Shown here: one piece after another, positions 42,889 through 50,411 of the stretch
Layout: the number at the start of each line of letters is the position of its first letter
How positions within the stretch are numbered: the first letter of the stretch is position 1
Assembly (NCBI GenBank): GCA_039045975.1
Contig: JBCCJA010000014.1
Location: forward strand, 1 to 64,000
DNA from: JBCCJA01 sp039045975
Lineage (GTDB): Bacteria > Planctomycetota > Planctomycetia > Planctomycetales > Planctomycetaceae
Direction of reading: 5' to 3'
Length of the DNA: 64,000 nt
Translations under genes and position numbers: made by a program
The notes under the pieces: model-generated
Seen by the model: the letters and a program-made list of their open reading frames with translations, nothing else
Database searches by the model: none
Told to the model about the DNA's origin: nothing

Positions 42889-43497
42889 TCAGGCGGGGAA
42901 GCGGTCGTGGATGACGGCCTCGTCTTTCGGGATCAGGCCGCCCCGCGGGTGGGCCGGTTTGAGGGCCTTGCCGACCGTGATCAGCATCGTGATCACGTGG
43001 TGCTCGGGGAGGTTGATCAGCTCGGCGACTTTGACCGGGTCGAAGCCGATCATCGGGCAGCTGTCGTACCCGAGCCCGCGGGCGGCGAGCATGATCGTCT
43101 GCGCCGCGATCCCGCCGGAGCGGATCGCCTCGTCCCGCTGCAGCTGGTCGTTGCCGTCGTAGAACGTCGGGATCATCGGGACGAGCACGTCGGCGGCCGC
43201 CTTGGGGGCCTTCGCCCAATAGCGGGCCGGGTCTTTCGACCACGATTTGATGTCGCAGCAGAGGGCGATCGTGACGGCGGCCTCTTCGACCTGGGCCTGG
43301 TCCCAGGCGGCGGCCCGGATCGCTTTTTTCAGCTCCGGGTCGCGGACGAGCACGAACCGCCAGTTCTGGATGTTGAAGCTCGACGGCGAGAGCTGCGCGA
43401 GTTCCGTCAGCCGCTCGAGGTCGGCCTCCGGCATGACGAACTCGGGGTCGTAATGCTTGACGGCGCGGCGGGTTTCGATCGCTTCGAAGACGTCCAT
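42889..43497 (-). CDS. Nitroreductase-family oxidoreductase
   Basis: 202 residues. FEAIETRRAVKHYDPEFVMP is the RR(S/A)VRxF motif, LAQLSPSSFNIQNWRFVLVR is the ApSsxNxQpW motif of FMN binding, and SGGIAAQTIMLAARGLGYDS with CPMIGFDP is the C-terminal flavin site. It matches NfnB/YdgI-like enzymes that reduce nitro or quinone compounds with NAD(P)H. The gene stands alone between the palindromic repeat and the GlsB-type gene, which is divergent. Confidence 0.9.
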   Translation of the reverse strand: MDVFEAIETRRAVKHYDPEFVMPEADLERLTELAQLSPSSFNIQNWRFVLVRDPELKKAIRAAAWDQAQVEEAAVTIALCCDIKSWSKDPARYWAKAPKAAADVLVPMIPTFYDGNDQLQRDEAIRSGGIAAQTIMLAARGLGYDSCPMIGFDPVKVAELINLPEHHVITMLITVGKALKPAHPRGGLIPKDEAVIHDRFPA

Positions 43498-43624
43498 GGG
43501 CGGGATTTTGTCGCGGTCGGGAGGAATGAGGTTGTCGCGGCCTCGGCCGCGACTTCATCGTGACTATGCCGGACTCGGGCCGTCCGGCCCAGTCACCACC
43601 TTCCCCGTTTCAGAGAGTGCCGCC

Positions 43625-43882
43625 GTGATCGACTTCATCGCCTGGCTGATTTTCGGTGCCGTCGTCGGCGGGATCGCCCAGTTCATCGTGCCGGGGGCCC
43701 AGAATCTCGGGTGGATCAAGTCGATCCTGCTCGGCGTCGGCGGCGCGTATGCCGGCGGCTGGCTGTTCAGCCTCGCCGGGATGTCCTCCGGCGAAGGGCT
43801 GCACTACTCGGGCTGGGTGTCGTCGATCGTCGGGGCCGTGGTGCTGCTGATCGCGTACGTGAAGCTCGTCGCGAAGAAGTGA
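43625..43882 (+). CDS. GlsB/YeaQ/YmgE-family membrane protein
   Basis: 85 residues, three helices: FIAWLIFGAVVGGIAQFIVP, SILLGVGGAYAGGWLFSLAG and IVGAVVLLIAYVKLVAKK. The GG(I/L)A and GxxGAxxGG elements are the Transgly_assoc family signature; members are small stress-induced inner-membrane proteins of unknown mechanism. The start is GTG; upstream frame is noise. It converges with hsp20, and the two stop codons are 16 bases apart. Confidence 0.85.
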   Translation: MIDFIAWLIFGAVVGGIAQFIVPGAQNLGWIKSILLGVGGAYAGGWLFSLAGMSSGEGLHYSGWVSSIVGAVVLLIAYVKLVAKK

Positions 43883-43898
43883 GCGGCGGCCGCCCGAG

Positions 43899-44351
43899 TC
43901 AGTCGGCCGCGACGCCGCCGGTGACGAAGACCTTCCGCGGCTCCTCGGCGGCCGTCTTTGCGATCGCGACCTTGAGCACGCCGTCGCGGTAGGTCGCCTC
44001 GATCTGTTCCGGGTCGGCCCCGGCCGGGAGCGGGACGGTCCGTTCGAACGGGCCGGTCGTCCGTTCGACGCGGTGCAGCGTGTGGCCGGCGTCGTCGGAC
44101 CATTCGGGCCGCGTGCCGGCGATGTGCAGGCCCTCGGCCCGCAGTTCGAGGTCGATCGCGTCGGACGACAGCCCGGGCAGGTCGAAGATCAGTTCATACC
44201 CGTCCTCGCCCTCGGCGACGTCGACGGGCGGATAGAGGGCGGCGGCGCCGTCGGTCCTGGCGGTGAAGCGGCCGACGAGGGTTTCGAACTCGCGGCGGAG
44301 GTCGTCGATGACGCGGACGGGGGCTTCGCCGAAGGTGCTGCGGGCATTCAT
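43899..44351 (-). CDS. Hsp20/alpha-crystallin small heat-shock protein
   Basis: 150 residues from MNARSTFGEA. The alpha-crystallin domain runs from VDVAEGEDGYELIFDLPGLS to RTVPLPAGADPEQIEATYRD, with the closing G-V-L-K-V element in DGVLKVAIAK. It is an ATP-independent holdase that forms oligomers in the cytoplasm. The C-terminal IxI anchor is not obvious; VFVTGGV is the last hydrophobic stretch. A stem-loop lies in the leader just upstream. Together with clpP and tig to its right it forms a proteostasis block. Confidence 0.92.
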   Translation of the reverse strand: MNARSTFGEAPVRVIDDLRREFETLVGRFTARTDGAAALYPPVDVAEGEDGYELIFDLPGLSSDAIDLELRAEGLHIAGTRPEWSDDAGHTLHRVERTTGPFERTVPLPAGADPEQIEATYRDGVLKVAIAKTAAEEPRKVFVTGGVAAD

Positions 44352-44362
44352 GGGTCGTCTTT

Positions 44363-44400
44363 CGTGAGGTGTTTCGGCGGGTAGCTTACCCGCCCTCACG
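44363..44400 (-). promoter_or_regulatory. Stem-loop in the hsp20 leader
   Basis: Inner arms GGCGGGTA (44376-44383) and TACCCGCC (44387-44394) form an eight-pair stem around GCT; outer arms CGTGAG and CTCACG extend it with a bulge. It begins 12 bases upstream of the start codon. Small heat-shock genes often carry leader structures or repressor operators; which of these applies here, if either, is inference. Confidence 0.4.
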
Positions 44401-44453
44401 AGGGACGAACCCCGGGGCCGACCGGATCAATCGAATTTTCCGGCCGGCAGCCG

Positions 44454-45044
44454 TCAGCGTTTGATCTCTTCGACGACTGTGTCGATCAGGCCGTATTCCT
44501 TCGCCTCGTCGGCGGAGAGGAAATTGTCGCGGTCGGTGTCGCGTTCGAGGTCTTCGAGGCTGCGGCCGGTGTGCTTGTTGTAAATCTCGTTCATCCGCCG
44601 CTTGATCCGCATGACCTCTTTGGCGTGGATCTCGAGGTCGGTCGCGGTGCCCTGATAACCGGCGAGCGGCTGGTGGATCATGATGCGGCTGTTCGGCAGG
44701 GCGTGCCGCTTGCCCGGGGCGCCGGCCGTCAGCAGAAGAGAGCCCATGCTCGCGGCCTGACCCATGCAGTAGGTCGCGACGTCGCAGCTCATGTATTGCA
44801 TCGTGTCGTAGATCGCCATGCCGGCGGTGATGCTCCCGCCGGGGCTATTGATATAGAAGTGGACGTCGGCCTCCGGGTCCTCGAACTGCAAATAGAGCAG
44901 CTGGGCGACGATCGCGTTCGACGAATTGTCGTCGACCTGCGTGCCGAGGATCACGATCCGGTCGCGGAGCAACCGGCTGTAGATGTCCATCGCCCGCTCG
45001 TCGCGGCCGTTCTTGTCGATGACGTAGGGGACGAGGGTCGACAT
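44454..45044 (-). CDS. clpP: ATP-dependent Clp protease proteolytic subunit (first paralogue)
   Basis: 196 residues, full length. The catalytic Ser is in YCMGQAASMGSLLLTAGAPG, the His in NSRIMIHQPLAGYQG and the Asp in DLERDTDRDNFLSADEA; the YINSPGGSITAGMAIYDTMQ segment lines the oligomer interface. It forms the tetradecameric peptidase barrel loaded by ClpX or ClpA. It is downstream of a second clpP and of tig on the same strand, 112 bases after the second clpP, with a TCCGC-type repeat between the two. Confidence 0.95.
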   Translation of the reverse strand: MSTLVPYVIDKNGRDERAMDIYSRLLRDRIVILGTQVDDNSSNAIVAQLLYLQFEDPEADVHFYINSPGGSITAGMAIYDTMQYMSCDVATYCMGQAASMGSLLLTAGAPGKRHALPNSRIMIHQPLAGYQGTATDLEIHAKEVMRIKRRMNEIYNKHTGRSLEDLERDTDRDNFLSADEAKEYGLIDTVVEEIKR

Positions 45045-45068
45045 CGGGGCTCTCCGTGAAGGGCGAAT

Positions 45069-45154
45069 CGGCTGTCCGCTATCCGACGTCCGCTGTCCGC
45101 ACCTGTCGGTCGGGCAACGCCCTTCGCGGATAGCGGAGAGCGGACAGCGGATGG
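45069..45154. repeat. TCCGC-rich inverted repeat between the two clpP genes
   Basis: Left units TCCGCTATCCG (45075-45085) and GTCCGCTGTCCGC (45088-45100) recur as reverse complements CGGATAGCGGA (45126-45136) and GCGGACAGCGG (45140-45150). The order of the two units is the same on both sides, so pairing is only partial. It fills the clpP-clpP gap and abuts the stop codon at 45157. Confidence 0.65.
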
Positions 45155-45156
45155 CG

Positions 45157-45777
45157 CTATTTCTTCGCCTTCTCAGACTTCGCGAGCACCTCGTCGACGA
45201 GGCCGTATTCGACGGCCTGGCCGGCGGTGAGGTAGCGGTCGCGTTCGGTGTCTTTGGCGATCGTCTCGAGCGGCTGGCCGGTGTGCTTCGCGAGGACGTG
45301 GTTCAACGTCTCGCGTGTGTCGAGGATGTCTTTGGCCTGGATCTCGATGTCGGAGACCTGCCCGCCGACTTCGCCGTAGGGCTGGTGAATCATCATCTTC
45401 GCGTGCGGCAGGGCGAAGCGTTTCTTGGTCGTCCCGCCGGCGAGCACGATCGCCCCGCCCGATGCGGCCAGGCCGACGCAGTAGGTGCAGACGTCACAGT
45501 CGACGAACTGCATCACGTCGTAGATCGCCATCGTCGCAGTGACGGAGCCGCCGGGCGAGTTGACGTACAGGTGGATGTCTTGACTGCGGTTTTCGGCCTG
45601 CAGATACAGCAGCTTCATCACGGTGCTATTGGCGTTGTCGTCCATGATCGGCCCGGCGAGGAACACGATCCGGTTCTCGAGGAGCAGATCCCCGATGCCC
45701 ATCTGCCGTTGCTGCGTGTAGCTGCGGGCGGCCGCCTGCGGGGCCGACAGGCCGAGGGTGCTGAGCGGGTCGGTCAT
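45157..45777 (-). CDS. clpP: ATP-dependent Clp protease proteolytic subunit (second paralogue)
   Basis: 206 residues. Active-site elements are YCVGLAASGGAIVLAGGTTK (Ser), HAKMMIHQPYGEVGG (His) and IAKDTERDRYLTAGQ (Asp), all present, so it is catalytic rather than a ClpR-like dead subunit. It differs from the other copy at AASG versus AASM and has a longer basic C-terminus (KSEKAKK). Two ClpP types may make a mixed barrel, as in other bacteria with tandem copies. It lies 79 bases downstream of trigger factor. Confidence 0.94.
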   Translation of the reverse strand: MTDPLSTLGLSAPQAAARSYTQQRQMGIGDLLLENRIVFLAGPIMDDNANSTVMKLLYLQAENRSQDIHLYVNSPGGSVTATMAIYDVMQFVDCDVCTYCVGLAASGGAIVLAGGTTKKRFALPHAKMMIHQPYGEVGGQVSDIEIQAKDILDTRETLNHVLAKHTGQPLETIAKDTERDRYLTAGQAVEYGLVDEVLAKSEKAKK

Positions 45778-45855
45778 CGTTCCTCCGTGCCTCGGACTGT
45801 CATTGCGTCAGAAACGTAGCGCCCGCCGATTCGAGAAGCAACGGCCGTGCCGGCT

Positions 45856-47316
45856 TCACTCCTCTTCGTCTTCCGATTCGACGACGTCGACCATCCCGCA
45901 GACCGAGACGCCGACCGCCTCGACGCGGTCTTTCTCCGGCGTCGGCAGCGGGACGTCCTTCATCTTCGCCTGGCCGAGGATGAAGTCGATCGCCTTCCGC
46001 TCGCGGAGTTGCGCCTCGAGGTTCTCGATCATGCCCGACTTCTGCAGCTGGCTGCGGACCTTCCGAGGGCTGTCGCCCGACTGCAGGGCCATCATCAGGA
46101 CTTCGGTTTCGAGTTCCTGCTCTTCGACCTCGAGGTCGTTCTCGGTCGCGACGCGGTCGAGCACGAAGTGCTGTTTCAACGCCGACCGCGTCTCTTCGAT
46201 CGCGTTCTGACGCAGCTGGTTTTCGCGGGCGCGGATGTCTGCGTCGGTGAAGCCGGCCTGACGCATCTCCAGCAGTTCACGACGCAACGCGTTGTCGGTC
46301 TGCCGCGTTACGAGCTTCTCGGGCAGCTCCCAAGTCGCCGATGCGGTGATCTTCGAGAGCACCTGGTCGCGGGCGTGCTGCCGCTGCTGATATTTCGCCT
46401 GCCGTTCGAGCGACTGGCGGATGTTGCCGGTCAGTTCCTCGGCGGATTCGACGCCCATCCGTTCGAGCAACGCCTCGTCGAGTTCCGGGCGGTCGGCCCG
46501 CTTGAGGTCGACGAGCGTGAACTCGGCGTGCAGCGTCTCGCCGCGCAGTTCGGCCTTCTCGGCCCCGGGCGAGACGAGGACGTCGCATTCCTTCTTGTCG
46601 TCGATCTCGGCGCCTTCGAAGAGTGTGTCGAAGCCTTCGATCTCGGCGTCTTGGAACCGCAGCACCGGACGCAACCGGGCGGTGAACTCGTCGATCTCGT
46701 GGACGACTTCGCCGTCCTTGGTGAACTTCGCTTCGAGCGTCAGCTGATCGCCGATCTGGGCGGCCTCTTCGATCGGGGCGAGCTGCCCGTATTGGCTGAC
46801 GTAGCGGTCGACCGCTTCGGCGACCTGCTCGTCGGAGACGTCGGCCTCGTAGTTCTCGATCTCGAGCCCGGCGAAGCTCGGAAGGTCGAATTCTGGCCGG
46901 ACCTCGATGTCGAACTCGTACTCGAAGTCGCCCTCTTCCGGGATTTCGAGCGCGTCGATGTCGAGGTCGGGCTGGTTGATCGGGTCGAAGTCTTGCTCGT
47001 CGGAGAGCTGCTCCAGACTGGCGAACAGGACGTTCTGTTTGACCTTGTCGTCGACCTCGTCCTTGAACCGCTTGAGGACGAGTTCTTTTGGGGCACGGCC
47101 GGGCCGGAAGCCGGGGACTTGGGCTTCGTCGATGAACTCGTCGAGCAGTTCGTCGCGGCTGCGGTCGATGTCGGCCCGCGGGACTACGACGCGGACGTGC
47201 TTCAGGCAGGGGCCGGTGTCTTCGACCTCGACCGTCAGGTCGAGCCGTTGCGGCTCTTCGGCGCCGTCGAGTTCGTCGTCCTCGATGTCTTCGGGCGTTT
47301 CGGTCTCGGTCGCCAT
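45856..47316 (-). CDS. tig: Trigger factor, ribosome-associated chaperone
   Basis: 486 residues from MATETETPEDIEDD. The ribosome-binding signature is in DEAQVPGFRPGRAPKELVLK (GFRxGxxP). The chain then has an FKBP-like part (QLAPIEEAAQIGDQLTLEAK) and the long helical C-terminal arms (GNIRQSLERQAKYQQRQHAR). Length is near the usual 430-480 with an acidic N-terminal extension. It folds nascent chains at the ribosome exit. The tig-clpP-clpP order matches the common tig-clpP arrangement. No clpX lies in this window. Confidence 0.93.
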   Translation of the reverse strand: MATETETPEDIEDDELDGAEEPQRLDLTVEVEDTGPCLKHVRVVVPRADIDRSRDELLDEFIDEAQVPGFRPGRAPKELVLKRFKDEVDDKVKQNVLFASLEQLSDEQDFDPINQPDLDIDALEIPEEGDFEYEFDIEVRPEFDLPSFAGLEIENYEADVSDEQVAEAVDRYVSQYGQLAPIEEAAQIGDQLTLEAKFTKDGEVVHEIDEFTARLRPVLRFQDAEIEGFDTLFEGAEIDDKKECDVLVSPGAEKAELRGETLHAEFTLVDLKRADRPELDEALLERMGVESAEELTGNIRQSLERQAKYQQRQHARDQVLSKITASATWELPEKLVTRQTDNALRRELLEMRQAGFTDADIRARENQLRQNAIEETRSALKQHFVLDRVATENDLEVEEQELETEVLMMALQSGDSPRKVRSQLQKSGMIENLEAQLRERKAIDFILGQAKMKDVPLPTPEKDRVEAVGVSVCGMVDVVESEDEEE

Positions 47317-47443
47317 TTTCCGACTCCGGTCACCCCGGCCGTCGCGGCCGGGCGTCTGCGGGTATGCGTTTGCGGGACGCGACAGGATCGCGACGGCCGG
47401 TCGCCGCCACAACCGAGCCGGCAGACACCGCCAAATGCTTATG

Positions 47444-47471
47444 AAAAAACCCCGGGACACCGGTCCCGGGG
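47444..47471 (-). terminator. Rho-independent terminator after tRNA-Gly
   Basis: On the minus strand CCCCGGGAC and GTCCCGGGG form a nine-pair stem around a four-base loop, followed by six T. It lies 20 bases past the tRNA and upstream of tig, so the tRNA is its own transcript. Confidence 0.85.
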
Positions 47472-47491
47472 TGGTCGATATTTTCGTCCAG

Positions 47492-47564
47492 AGCGGATGA
47501 AGGGACTCGAACCCTCAACCTTCTGCATGGCAAGCAGACGCTCTACCAATTGAGCTACATCCGC
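47492..47564 (-). tRNA. tRNA-Gly (GCC)
   Basis: A 73-base cloverleaf: acceptor GCGGATG with CATCCGC, D arm AGCTCAATTGGTAGAGC, anticodon stem TCTGC/GCAGA around loop TTGCCAT (anticodon GCC), T arm GAGGG-TTCGAGT-CCCTT, discriminator T. CCA is not encoded. Confidence 0.95.
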
Positions 47565-47620
47565 GGGGCCGCACACGGTATGGGTCGTGCCGAAGACCGT
47601 CAAGCGGCGGTCTGACGCCG

Positions 47621-48661
47621 CTAAGACCCGCCGCGGGCGCCCGCGGTTCGGGCCACGTCTTCGACCCGGCCCGAGGCGACCGAGCGGAACAGGGCGTCGA
47701 GAACGCGTTGCGTCGCGACCGCCTCCGCGAGCGTCGGCAGGTCGCGCCCGGCGGCCGCGGCGTCGGCGAACGCTTCGGCGAGGGCGACGATCTGGTCGGC
47801 CGGCTCGGCGGCGTGCTGCGTCGCGTTCCCGTCCGTGTCGTGCGTCCAGAAGCGGTGCTTGTCGGGCTTCCAGGGGCGGGCGAAGTCGTCGTTCACGAGC
47901 GACCTCGCATCGGAGGCGACCTCGAACCAGTTCCGTCGCAACGCGTCGAACCCGCAGTCGAACGTCGCGACGGCCCCGCCCGCGAACCACAGCGTCCCCG
48001 TCGCGGCGACGTCGACGCCGTCGCGGAAGGTCGCGTCGCAGCGGGCGCGGACCGGCGTCTCGCCGACCGCCCAGACCGACAACGCGACGTTGTAGTAGCC
48101 GAGGTCGAGCAACGCCCCGCCGCCCCGGTTCCGGTCCATGCGGAACTCGTCGGCCGAGAACCGCTCCAAACCCGGAAACGTGAACGACGACACGACCCGG
48201 CGGATCGGGCCGAAGTCGGCCGCGTCGAGGCAGTCCCGCATCAGCGCGGCCCGCGGGGCGTGCCGCCACATGACCGCGTCGTTGAGGCGGACGCCGTGAC
48301 GGCGGCAGGCGTCGGCCATCGCGTCGGCGTCGTCGCCGGTCGGCGCGAGCGGTTTTTCGCAGAGCACGTGCTTCCCGGCCGCGGCGGCACGCTCCGTCCA
48401 CTCGCGGTGCAGAGAGGGCGGCAGCGCGACATAGACCGCGTCGACCGCGTCGTCGGCCAGCACCGCGTCGTAATCGCCGGTCGCGGGCGGCGCGGCGAGC
48501 CCCGCCGCGAACGCGTTCGCCTTCGCCGGCGTCCGGCTGCCGACGCGGACGACGTCGCAGCGGGCCGACGACGTGAGCGCGTTCGCGAACTTCGTCGCGA
48601 TCCGCCCCGTGCCCAACACGCCGTAGCGGAACCGCCCGCCGGCGGGGCCGTCGTCACGCAT
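47621..48661 (-). CDS. Gfo/Idh/MocA-family oxidoreductase (cytoplasmic)
   Basis: 346 residues from MRDDGPAGGR; the start overlaps the kinase stop by eight bases. The Rossmann motif is RYGVLGTGRIATKFANALTS, the EKP lysine is in AAGKHVLCEKPLAPTGDDAD, and GGGALLDLGYYNVALSVWAV is the dimer/active-site strand of dihydrodiol dehydrogenase-like members. There is no signal peptide, unlike the Tat-exported homologue at 17.6 kb. It probably oxidises a sugar or sugar-acid with NAD(P)+. It is co-transcribed with the kinase gene. Confidence 0.87.
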   Translation of the reverse strand: MRDDGPAGGRFRYGVLGTGRIATKFANALTSSARCDVVRVGSRTPAKANAFAAGLAAPPATGDYDAVLADDAVDAVYVALPPSLHREWTERAAAAGKHVLCEKPLAPTGDDADAMADACRRHGVRLNDAVMWRHAPRAALMRDCLDAADFGPIRRVVSSFTFPGLERFSADEFRMDRNRGGGALLDLGYYNVALSVWAVGETPVRARCDATFRDGVDVAATGTLWFAGGAVATFDCGFDALRRNWFEVASDARSLVNDDFARPWKPDKHRFWTHDTDGNATQHAAEPADQIVALAEAFADAAAAGRDLPTLAEAVATQRVLDALFRSVASGRVEDVARTAGARGGS

Positions 48662-50138
48662 GGGGCACACGCATCCCCGCCCGGCTGTCGCCGACCGACT
48701 CGTGGGGGTTGAGGGCGTGATTGATCGCTTTGCGGAGTTCCCGCAGCGTCACCGGTTCGACCATGACGACGTTGCGGGCCGTCTCGTCGATCTCTCCGCG
48801 GCGGATGCGCTGCCGGTCGGTCAGCAGGTGCACGCAGACCGGCACCTCGCCGGGGACCGCGTCGACGATCCGACGTCGCAGATCGAACACCTCGTCGCCG
48901 AGCGAATCGCCGACGAGCACGACCGCCGCGACCGGCCCGTTCCGCAGCCGCCGCAACGCCCGGTCCGCGTCGCCGAAGATCAACGCCCGGTAGCCGCGTC
49001 GCGACAGATACTCCCGCAGACGCTTTTGGGCGTTCGGACGGTGATCGATGCAGAGCACCATCGGCCGGGCCTCAGCCGTCGCGTCGGACGGCAGGGCCGG
49101 CCGCGGATTCGGCCTGCCGGGGATCGGCTCGTCGAGCGCCGTGAGCACCTCGCGGAGAGCCCCGAGCGCGACGTCGGCCGACTGATAGCGGTGCGTCGGG
49201 CGGAACATCAGCAGCTGTTCCAGCGCCCTGTTGACCCGCGGGTCGAGTGTCGGCACGAGCGTGCGGGCCGGGCGGATCTCGCGGTATCGCGTCGGGTTCT
49301 TCCGCTCTTCGAGCGTCTTCGCCGGGCCGAACGGGGACCGGCCGGTCAGCAGCTGGTAATAGACCGCGCCGACGAAGAACAGGTCGCTGCGGGGGTCGTC
49401 GACCGGCGCCTTCGAGTACTTCTCCAGCGTCATGTACTCGACCGTGCGGTCCTCGTTCAGGCCGTACGGGTCGTCGTATACGGCGAGCCCGAAATCTACG
49501 AGTTTCACGACGCCGTCTTCGCCCATCAGCACGTTCGACGGTTTGATGTCGCGGTGCTGGACGTTTTGCCGCGCCGCCGCGGCGAGCCCGGCGACGATCT
49601 GATAGACGATCGCGGTCGCCTCGCCGCCGGCATACGCCCCGCGGGTGCGGACGAGGTCCTTGAGGTTCCCGCCGCCGACGAATTCCATCGTGAAGAAGTG
49701 GCTGTCGCCGACCTGCCCGATGTCGTAGATCGGCACGATGTTCCGATGCCGCAGCCGCTTGAGCAGCTTCGCCTCGCGGTAAAACCGTGCGACCTCTCCG
49801 TCCTCGGACGACCGGCCCTCCTTCAGCAGCTTCAACGCACAAGACCGCCCGTCTTCGAGCGACACCGCCCGGAAGACCCGCGCGAAGCCCCCCGCGGCCG
49901 CCTTGTACAACAGCTTGTAATCGCCGAGCACGATCGACTCGGCCTCGCCGGCGGCGACGCGGTCGGACTGATATCGGGTCAGTAGCCCCGCTTGAGTCGC
50001 GGCGACCAGGTAGGCGTTTTCACCTCGTTCGCCCGCCTTATGGGGGATCGCGTCGAGGACGCGTTCGTGCTCCTCTACGCTCAGCACGCGTAACGCGACG
50101 AGTTTCTCCCCGCAGGCGGTCGCGGCGTCTGACGGCAT
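48654..50138 (-). CDS. Ser/Thr protein kinase with C-terminal receiver-like domain
   Basis: 494 residues, soluble. Kinase at about 70-340: GGFARVFRAVSLEDGRSCAL with the ATP Lys in CALKLL, the catalytic loop NVQHRDIKPSNVLM and VKLVDFGLAVYDDP are intact. The activation segment lacks APE and instead reads EYMTLEKYSKAPVDDPRSD. From about 360 a receiver-like fold (MVLCIDHRPNAQKRLREYLS, then RRGYRALIFGDADRALRRL) follows; the strand that should end in the phosphoacceptor Asp reads AAVVLVGDSLGDE, so phosphorylation is doubtful. The N-terminal 70 residues are a helical module common in planctomycete kinases. Confidence 0.85.
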   Translation of the reverse strand: MPSDAATACGEKLVALRVLSVEEHERVLDAIPHKAGERGENAYLVAATQAGLLTRYQSDRVAAGEAESIVLGDYKLLYKAAAGGFARVFRAVSLEDGRSCALKLLKEGRSSEDGEVARFYREAKLLKRLRHRNIVPIYDIGQVGDSHFFTMEFVGGGNLKDLVRTRGAYAGGEATAIVYQIVAGLAAAARQNVQHRDIKPSNVLMGEDGVVKLVDFGLAVYDDPYGLNEDRTVEYMTLEKYSKAPVDDPRSDLFFVGAVYYQLLTGRSPFGPAKTLEERKNPTRYREIRPARTLVPTLDPRVNRALEQLLMFRPTHRYQSADVALGALREVLTALDEPIPGRPNPRPALPSDATAEARPMVLCIDHRPNAQKRLREYLSRRGYRALIFGDADRALRRLRNGPVAAVVLVGDSLGDEVFDLRRRIVDAVPGEVPVCVHLLTDRQRIRRGEIDETARNVVMVEPVTLRELRKAINHALNPHESVGDSRAGMRVPHA

Positions 50139-50411
50139 CGGGGACGAGACGGCTTTCGCCGGGCGGGAAGGGAAAACGGAGACACTTTGGCGTTAAGTCG
50201 CAAAGTATGAACGGGCGGCCGACTGCGGTACCGCCCCGGGACGGAAAGACGCACCGTTCATCTTGCTGTCGAGGGCCCGGTCGGGTCGCCCCGCGGCCTG
50301 CCACACGAGGTGGAGGCCGCAGTACTATCGCACGCGAGGTCCGGAGTGGCGGTATCCTGTCGGGCCGCTGATGATCCCGGACCGATCGAGAACGCGTACA
50401 GCGTCCGCCTG

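Noticed and set aside
45157..45777. Idea that the second clpP is a catalytically dead ClpR
   Set aside because: Ser, His and Asp motifs are all present.
48660..49985. 441-codon plus-strand frame opposite the kinase
   Set aside because: No domain; the kinase on the other strand has all catalytic motifs.
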